Source: CAVVKW01 sp963749035 (GTDB lineage: Bacteria > Verrucomicrobiota > Verrucomicrobiia > Chthoniobacterales > JAATET01). From it: DNA of 64,000 bases. Each line of letters opens with the position of its first letter. Positions within the stretch are counted from its first letter, which is position 1. Made by a program: the position numbers and the translations under genes. The notes beneath the pieces are model-generated. The model had not been told where the DNA came from. It was given only the letters and a program-made list of their open reading frames with translations, and made no database searches. The stretch spans positions 310,001 to 374,000 of the forward strand of contig CAVVKW010000005.1 of the NCBI GenBank assembly GCA_963749035.1. The letters are read 5' to 3'. This document shows, in pieces, positions 59,486 through 64,000 of this stretch.

Positions 59486-60301
59486 GTGACCCGCGTGCCT
59501 GACGAAACCCCCGCACCTCCTTTGCTCGAAGTCGCCGACCTGCGGGTGTGGTTTCCGGTCGTCGGTGGCTTGCTGCGCCGCCGGGTGGGCGAGGTGAAGG
59601 CGGTCGATGGAGTGAGCTTTACGGTGTATCCCGGGCAAACGGTCGGGCTGGTCGGCGAAAGCGGGAGCGGTAAGACGACGGTCGGTCGCGCGATCCTCAA
59701 ACTGAACGAGGCGACGTCGGGTTCCGTGCGATACGAGGGGCGCGACGTTCTGCCGATGAGCGAGAGCGATTTCCGTCCGCTGCGGCGCCAGATGCAGATG
59801 ATTTTTCAGGATCCGTTCGGTTCGCTCAATCCGCGGATGACCATCGGCACGATCGTTGGCGAGGCACTCGAGGTGCATTTTCGGTCGATGAAGGCGAAGG
59901 ACCGGCGGGCTCGCGTCGCCGAGTTGCTCGAGAAAGTTGGATTGAAAGGGGAGATGATGGCGCGTTATCCGCACGAGTTCAGCGGGGGTCAGCGCCAACG
60001 CATCGGCATCGCTCGGGCCCTTGCCGTGGAACCTCGGTTTATCGTGTGTGACGAGCCGGTGAGCGCGCTGGACGTCAGCGTGCAAGCGCAGATCGTGAAT
60101 CTGCTGCAAGACCTACAGCAGGAGGAAGGGATCGCCTATCTGTTCATCGCGCATGACTTGGCGGTCGTCGAACACATCAGCGACCACGTGCTCGTGATGA
60201 ACCGTGGCCGGATCGTTGAAAGCGCGTCCGCCGAGGAGATTTACCGGGACCCGAAGGACGAATACACCCGGAAGCTGCTCGCTGCCGTGCCGTCGCTTTA
60301 A
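59486..60301 (+). CDS. Oligopeptide/dipeptide ABC transporter ATP-binding protein (DppF/OppF type)
   Basis: A 271-aa ABC ATPase, GTG start. Walker A GLVGESGSGKTTVGRAIL, Q-loop MQMIFQDPFGSLNPRM, signature PHEFSGGQRQRIGIARAL, Walker B FIVCDEPVSALDVSVQAQI and H-loop YLFIAHDLAVVEHI. The SLNPRM and C-terminal DEYTRKLLAAVP regions are typical of the second ATPase of dipeptide/oligopeptide importers. The permease and binding protein are not in this window; it follows the dihydropyrimidinase by 21 bp, so it may be an orphan ATPase or be shared. Confidence 0.9.
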   Translation: MTRVPDETPAPPLLEVADLRVWFPVVGGLLRRRVGEVKAVDGVSFTVYPGQTVGLVGESGSGKTTVGRAILKLNEATSGSVRYEGRDVLPMSESDFRPLRRQMQMIFQDPFGSLNPRMTIGTIVGEALEVHFRSMKAKDRRARVAELLEKVGLKGEMMARYPHEFSGGQRQRIGIARALAVEPRFIVCDEPVSALDVSVQAQIVNLLQDLQQEEGIAYLFIAHDLAVVEHISDHVLVMNRGRIVESASAEEIYRDPKDEYTRKLLAAVPSL

Positions 60302-60322
60302 ATTCGCGCGACGGTTTTTTTT
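60290..60322 (+). terminator. Intrinsic terminator after the ABC ATPase
   Basis: CCGTCGC (60290-60296) pairs with GCGACGG (60308-60314) around an 11-nt loop, followed by eight T residues. The left arm lies in the last codons of the ABC gene, and the T-run touches the stop of the convergent ispA. Confidence 0.85.
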
Positions 60323-61202
60323 AGAACTCGCGGTCTAGCATGTGATCGGCGATCGCGTGGAGCCGGTCGGCCTTTTTCCCGAGGGGCTCCAGCGCGCGGT
60401 GGGCCGCGCTGGTAAGGCGTCGCGCTTCGCGCCGGGAGGCCTCGAGCCCGATCACCGACGGGTATGTCGTCTTGTCGGACGCGAGGTCTTTGCCGGCGCT
60501 TTTGCCGAGCTGTTCGCTCGTTTGCGTCACGTCGAGAACGTCGTCGATCACTTGGAACGCGAGTCCGAGATTCTTCCCAAAATTCGTTACGGCTTCGAGT
60601 CGGGCCGGAGTGGCATTGGCCGACATGGCCCCTAAGCGCAGGCTGACCACGATCATTGCCGCCGTTTTCCGTTCGTGAATGTAGCGAAGCTCGGCCCGGG
60701 TGGATGCGCGACCTTCGCCTTCGAGATCGGCGACCTGGCCCGCGATCAGCTGCCGACTCCCCGCGGCCAATGAGAGTTCGCGAATTTGGTCGACGACGGG
60801 ATAGCGGGACGTGGCGGGAGCCTGAGTCAGAATCTCGAAGGCCGAGGTGAGCAGCGCGTCACCCGTGAGAATGGCGACGCCTTCGCCGTAAACTTTGTGC
60901 GAAGTCGGACGGCCCCGTCGGAAGTCATCGTCGTCCATCGCCGGGAGGTCGTCGTGGACCAGCGAATAAGTATGAATGCACTCGACCGCGCAAGCCGCCG
61001 GGAGTGCGAGATCCGGGTCACCGCCGCACGCCCCGGCGGCGGTCAGCGCGAGAATTGGCCGGAGGCGCTTTCCTTCGGCGAGAACACTGTAGCGCATCGC
61101 CTCGTGGAGGGTCGACGGGCGGGTGCGAGTGGACGGAAGGAACCGGGAGAGTGAGGCGTCCACCTGCTTCGCGCGATCGCGCAAATACGTCTGCAAATCC
61201 AT
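60321..61202 (-). CDS. ispA: Polyprenyl (farnesyl/geranylgeranyl) diphosphate synthase
   Basis: A 293-aa all-helical prenyltransferase that condenses isopentenyl diphosphate with allylic diphosphates. GKRLRPILALTA is the conserved substrate loop. The first Asp-rich motif is in SLVHDDLPAMDDDDFRRGRPTSH (DDx(4)D, the bacterial FPP-synthase type II form), and the second is in LAFQVIDDVLDVTQ. KSAGKDLASDKTTYPSVIG is also typical. The ATG at 61202 has an AGGA ribosome site eight bases upstream; ATG 61211 and GTG 61226 are alternatives. Confidence 0.9.
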   Translation of the reverse strand: MDLQTYLRDRAKQVDASLSRFLPSTRTRPSTLHEAMRYSVLAEGKRLRPILALTAAGACGGDPDLALPAACAVECIHTYSLVHDDLPAMDDDDFRRGRPTSHKVYGEGVAILTGDALLTSAFEILTQAPATSRYPVVDQIRELSLAAGSRQLIAGQVADLEGEGRASTRAELRYIHERKTAAMIVVSLRLGAMSANATPARLEAVTNFGKNLGLAFQVIDDVLDVTQTSEQLGKSAGKDLASDKTTYPSVIGLEASRREARRLTSAAHRALEPLGKKADRLHAIADHMLDREF

Positions 61203-61321
61203 CGTGCTCATCCTGTCAGGAATCACGGTGACATGGGAAGCTCGAGTCGACTTTGGACCAGGTCGGTTTCAAAAATTTGCTTGAGATTACTGCGGACCGA
61301 TGTTTCCTTAATAGATCCCCT

Positions 61322-62446
61322 ATGTTCTTAACCCCTAGACTCTTCGCAATAAACCGCATTGGAAAGCAGGTCCGCCCCGGATTTTTGGCCCTTTTGGCCC
61401 TGGGTGCAGCACCGCTCACTCTTACCGCGGATTTCACCACAACCCCCGTCGGGTTCAACAAGGTCGTCTGTCTGACCGGGACGGATACGACGGTGTCCGT
61501 TCCATTCGTTCGCCAGGGAGGCTCGCTGGAGGGAAAGGTCTCCAGCAAGGCCAATCCGGCACTGAATCGCGTCCAGATCACCGTTGCTGGGAACGCGAGT
61601 TGGACCGGCGATCAATACAAGGACACCCACTACGTTCGCTTCATCTCCGGGAACCGCGCCGGCCAGTGGTATGACGTCGTTAACAACGGAGCGGACACGC
61701 TCATGCTCGATACGAATGGCGACGACCTCTTAAATAACGTCGCCGCCGACGATCGGTTCCTTTTGGCTGCCCATTGGACCCTCGATTCGCTTTTCCCTCC
61801 CGACGACCAGGGCGCTGGTGACGGCTCGGTGATTCGTCGGTCGCCCGATCACAACAAGGTCAATCGTCGGACGGAGGTGGAGTTGCCGAGCTATGGTGAA
61901 GGTGCAAACCTCCCGGCGGGACCGATTTTCTACCTGACGGCCAACGGCTGGCATCAGGAAACGGACGGAACGCCAATGGCGGGTGGAACGATCATTCCAC
62001 CGAGCTCGAGTTTTATCATCCGCCATCTGGGTGGAGCGCAGACGTCGACGTTCGTCCCGTCGGGAATGGTTTTGACGGGTCCGGAAATGCTCGTGCTTTC
62101 GACCAGTTCGTCTGAGTCTCAGGATAACGACGTGGCAATCACGCGCCCAGTCCCGGTGACATTGAACGAAGCTGGTTTGGAGTCAGCTTTCGTCGAGAGT
62201 GTTGGGCACCGGCCGTTTCAGATTCGTGACAAGGTTTTCGTTTTCGATAACACGCAGAACTCCGGGCAGGTCGCATCAGCCACCTACTACCGAATGGACG
62301 GTGATTGGTATCGAAATGACGGGTTGGGTGCCTCGAATCCCGTTGCCGGCGCGGATCTCGTCTTCAAGGCGGGACAAGGCGTCATAATAAGAAAATTCCC
62401 TTCTTCTGGTAACTCGGTCGTTTGGAGCAACCAACCGACATACTAA
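61322..62446 (+). CDS. TIGR02597-family exported protein
   Basis: A 374-aa secreted protein. The start MFLTPRLFAINRIGKQVRPG leads into a hydrophobic signal (FLALLALGAAPLTLTADF). The mature part has the TIGR02597 pattern: TTTPVGFNKVVCLTGTDTTVSVPF, YVRFISGNRAGQWYDVVNNGADTLMLDTNGDDL divided over two strands, FIIRHLGGAQTSTFVPSGMVL and the end motif ATYYRMDGDWYRN ... GVIIRK. I know this family mainly from Verrucomicrobiota; its function is unknown. It lies two bases before a PEP-CTERM protein gene. Confidence 0.85.
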   Translation: MFLTPRLFAINRIGKQVRPGFLALLALGAAPLTLTADFTTTPVGFNKVVCLTGTDTTVSVPFVRQGGSLEGKVSSKANPALNRVQITVAGNASWTGDQYKDTHYVRFISGNRAGQWYDVVNNGADTLMLDTNGDDLLNNVAADDRFLLAAHWTLDSLFPPDDQGAGDGSVIRRSPDHNKVNRRTEVELPSYGEGANLPAGPIFYLTANGWHQETDGTPMAGGTIIPPSSSFIIRHLGGAQTSTFVPSGMVLTGPEMLVLSTSSSESQDNDVAITRPVPVTLNEAGLESAFVESVGHRPFQIRDKVFVFDNTQNSGQVASATYYRMDGDWYRNDGLGASNPVAGADLVFKAGQGVIIRKFPSSGNSVVWSNQPTY

Positions 62447-62448
62447 CC

Positions 62449-63111
62449 ATGAAGGCTAAATTTCTTTCTTTGGTGCTCGCGGGTTCGTTCCTGCTCGGTG
62501 GAGCTTCCACGTCCCAAGCTGTCGTGTTCAATCTCGAGGCAACGATTGGTGGCAACTCTGCGGCGTTTCCGAACTCTTCCTACGGCTTCCTCGTTGCCGA
62601 TACGGCGGGAGACGGATTTCAATTTCTCACCGATACGTCACTGCTTCTGGGTACGCGGAACGCGGTTGAGAATAGCGTAATCGGTGCTGATGACGTCATG
62701 TTCGCGATTAACCTGACGCTCGCGCCGGTCGAGCCGGGACAAAATGGATTCGATCTCAATCAGCGGCAGTTCAACACGACGATGGTGAATCCATCGTGGG
62801 GGGCTGGTGACGACTTCGCAATTGTTTGGCTGAAGACCGGAACGAGCAACGTCGGAGATACGTTCGGGTTTTATCGTTCCGACACGGTGAACACCTCAAT
62901 CGGTTCAACCGTTGCGTTCAATACGCCAGGAGCGGGAACGTTCTCGCTGTTCGATATATCGACCTCCGCAGGTGGAACGACGGCTCCTGCGGCCTATTCA
63001 TTGAACGACGGAGTCATCACGGCAGTGCCGGAACCGAAAGTGATTTTCCTGATCGCGTTCGCACCGATCCTCCTCAAGCTGCTTCGCGTCTGTCGGGCGC
63101 GGACTGCGTAA
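62449..63111 (+). CDS. PEP-CTERM-like exported protein
   Basis: A 220-aa protein with a signal peptide (MKAKFLSLVLAGSFLLGGAS, then TSQAVVF) and a C-terminal sorting region: VPEPKVIFLIAFAPILLKLL followed by an Arg-rich tail (RVCRARTA). This PEP-helix-Arg order marks substrates of exosortase systems. The middle is Gly/Thr/Asn-rich and beta-like. The helix is less typical than usual (a Lys inside the PEP motif and within the helix). It is probably co-transcribed with the TIGR02597 gene. Confidence 0.8.
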   Translation: MKAKFLSLVLAGSFLLGGASTSQAVVFNLEATIGGNSAAFPNSSYGFLVADTAGDGFQFLTDTSLLLGTRNAVENSVIGADDVMFAINLTLAPVEPGQNGFDLNQRQFNTTMVNPSWGAGDDFAIVWLKTGTSNVGDTFGFYRSDTVNTSIGSTVAFNTPGAGTFSLFDISTSAGGTTAPAAYSLNDGVITAVPEPKVIFLIAFAPILLKLLRVCRARTA

Positions 63112-63198
63112 CCGGGTTAGAACACCGGAGTCGTCGGGAGCTCAATCCGGTTGCCTGGGTTGACAATTGGCACGTGCTCTTCGAAAACTCTCGGCGTC

Positions 63199-63885
63199 GT
63201 GTCGTCATCCGAGGCTCATCTCCGTATTCGGGACATCGCTGCCCGGATCTCGGACCGATATCCTCAATCGCGTTGGATGCGGGGCTACATCCGCGGGAAG
63301 ATTCGAACTGATCCTGCTTATGAGGCGGTTGCGAAGTTGCTACTGGAACGTCCCACTCCGGTGCTCGATCTTGGATGTGGTCTCGGGTTGTTGAGCCTGT
63401 ATCTACGAGAGCGTGGATTCGAGGCACCGATCTTCGGCATTGATACCGCGGCTGACAAAATCGCACGTGCTCAAGCAGCGGCCGAATCCTTCGAGGGATT
63501 GACCTTTGCGGTGGGGAGTGCAGCGGTCCCGCCGTCGGTCGCTGACACCACCCTCGCGCTCGATATTCTTCACTATTTCGACGACGAAGCGCAGCTGGCA
63601 CTGCTTGAAAGACTTGCGGGGGAAATGCCTCCGGGCGGAAGGGTGATCATCCGTAATGCCCCGCGCCAACGAAGCTGGCGGTATGCGCTGACGTTCCTCG
63701 AAGAGATCTGGGTTCGGGTCTCCCGCTGGATCATCGCGAGTGATCGCATCAATTTCCCCTCGATCGAAGAGGTCGTAGCCCCCTTCGAGGCGGTGGGCTG
63801 CTCGACTCAAGTTGAACCGCTTTGGGGACGAACACCGTTTAACAGCCATCTTTTCGTCTTCACGAAACCGAGCCGTGAGTCGTAA
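63199..63885 (+). CDS. SAM-dependent methyltransferase
   Basis: A class I methyltransferase-like protein of about 228 aa. Motif I is VLDLGCGLGLLSLYLRERG. An acidic residue ends the next strand (IFGIDTAADKI). Motif IV is in TTLALDILHYFDD, and PPGGRVIIRNAPR follows. The substrate is unknown. The GTG at 63199 is one possible start; TTG codons at 63151 and 63160 would add 13-16 residues. A short region to the window end follows without a recognised gene. Confidence 0.75.
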   Translation: MSSSEAHLRIRDIAARISDRYPQSRWMRGYIRGKIRTDPAYEAVAKLLLERPTPVLDLGCGLGLLSLYLRERGFEAPIFGIDTAADKIARAQAAAESFEGLTFAVGSAAVPPSVADTTLALDILHYFDDEAQLALLERLAGEMPPGGRVIIRNAPRQRSWRYALTFLEEIWVRVSRWIIASDRINFPSIEEVVAPFEAVGCSTQVEPLWGRTPFNSHLFVFTKPSRES

Positions 63886-63921
63886 ATTTTAGGAGGAGTG
63901 CTAGAATTTCAGCGTAGAAGT

Positions 63922-63946
63922 TTTGCGTAAGCAGGGAATACGCAAA
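63922..63946. other. 8-bp inverted repeat near the window end
   Basis: TTTGCGTA (63922-63929) and TACGCAAA (63939-63946) are perfectly complementary with a 9-nt spacer. It may be an operator or weak hairpin after the methyltransferase gene. No gene is supported between 63886 and 64000. Confidence 0.4.
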
Positions 63947-64000
63947 CATCCGCACTTCGGCAGCGCCCGGGCGTTCGAATTGATCGATCGAAAATTTCAC

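Noticed and set aside
1..64000. tRNA, rRNA and CRISPR arrays
   Set aside because: I looked for T-loop sequences, rRNA-like blocks and regular spacers and saw none; the heptamer arrays have no spacers. A covariance search would be needed to exclude small RNAs.

Overview
This is a GC-rich window (64 kb) from a bacterium that is most likely a Verrucomicrobiota member of the Opitutales type. That is an inference. It rests on a TIGR02597-like secreted protein next to a PEP-CTERM protein, a TP0108-type phosphofructokinase, a pxpBCA cluster, and intergenic palindromes and heptamer repeats of a kind I associate with that phylum. No rRNA, tRNA or CRISPR array was seen.

Layout. (1) 1-13352: a heavy-metal RND efflux locus on the minus strand, in the order His/Cys-rich periplasmic protein, outer-membrane factor, membrane-fusion protein, RND permease, plus a second small metal-site protein, a YihY-type membrane protein and a 52-aa exported peptide. 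Bases 1-4694 recur without visible change at 8659-13352 (period 8658), so the locus is tandemly duplicated and the first copy runs off the left edge. (2) 13391-14854: a complete insertion sequence with imperfect TGTCGG ends and 16-bp flanking direct repeats, just after the duplication and 65 bp before sppA. (3) 14.9-25.8 kb: housekeeping genes, namely sppA, a CPBP protease, thiL, an O-antigen-ligase/TPR locus split by one in-frame TAG, a HAD phosphatase, lemA, trpE-trpG and a Gfo/Idh/MocA oxidoreductase. (4) 25.8-33.4 kb: a lexA-imuA-imuB-dnaE2 SOS mutagenesis cassette on the minus strand, interrupted between imuA and imuB by a plus-strand PIN-toxin/antitoxin pair and followed by a zeta-type kinase pair. 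(5) 33.5-47.9 kb: trhO, pfkA, an AlkB-like dioxygenase, three membrane proteins with C-terminal anchors, an FeS photolyase, a nuclease-helicase, ileS and lspA. (6) 47.9-57.0 kb: a minus-strand run holding moeZ-like, pxpA, pxpC, pxpB and alaS. (7) 57.1-63.9 kb: a DUF4410 lipoprotein, a dihydropyrimidinase, an oligopeptide ABC ATPase, a polyprenyl synthase, the TIGR02597/PEP-CTERM pair and a methyltransferase.

The most remarkable feature is in alaS (51939-55349). The alanyl-tRNA synthetase reading frame is 1136 codons long because a complete REP-associated tyrosine transposase (RAYT, HUH-Y1) and its mirrored REP hairpins sit in frame inside it. The insert is bounded by a perfect 24-bp inverted repeat and a 7-bp direct repeat. 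Taking out exactly 681 bp (227 codons) restores an ordinary alanyl-tRNA synthetase. The transposase has no in-frame start codon before its HUH motif, so as read here it can be made only as an internal domain of the synthetase.

The genes work in recognisable sets: duplicated metal efflux; SOS mutagenesis (LexA-like repressor, ImuA, ImuB, DnaE2) with a 24-bp perfect palindrome over the lexA start; 5-oxoproline use (PxpB, PxpC, PxpA); tryptophan or folate precursor synthesis (TrpE, TrpG); and lipoprotein maturation (LspA beside IleS).
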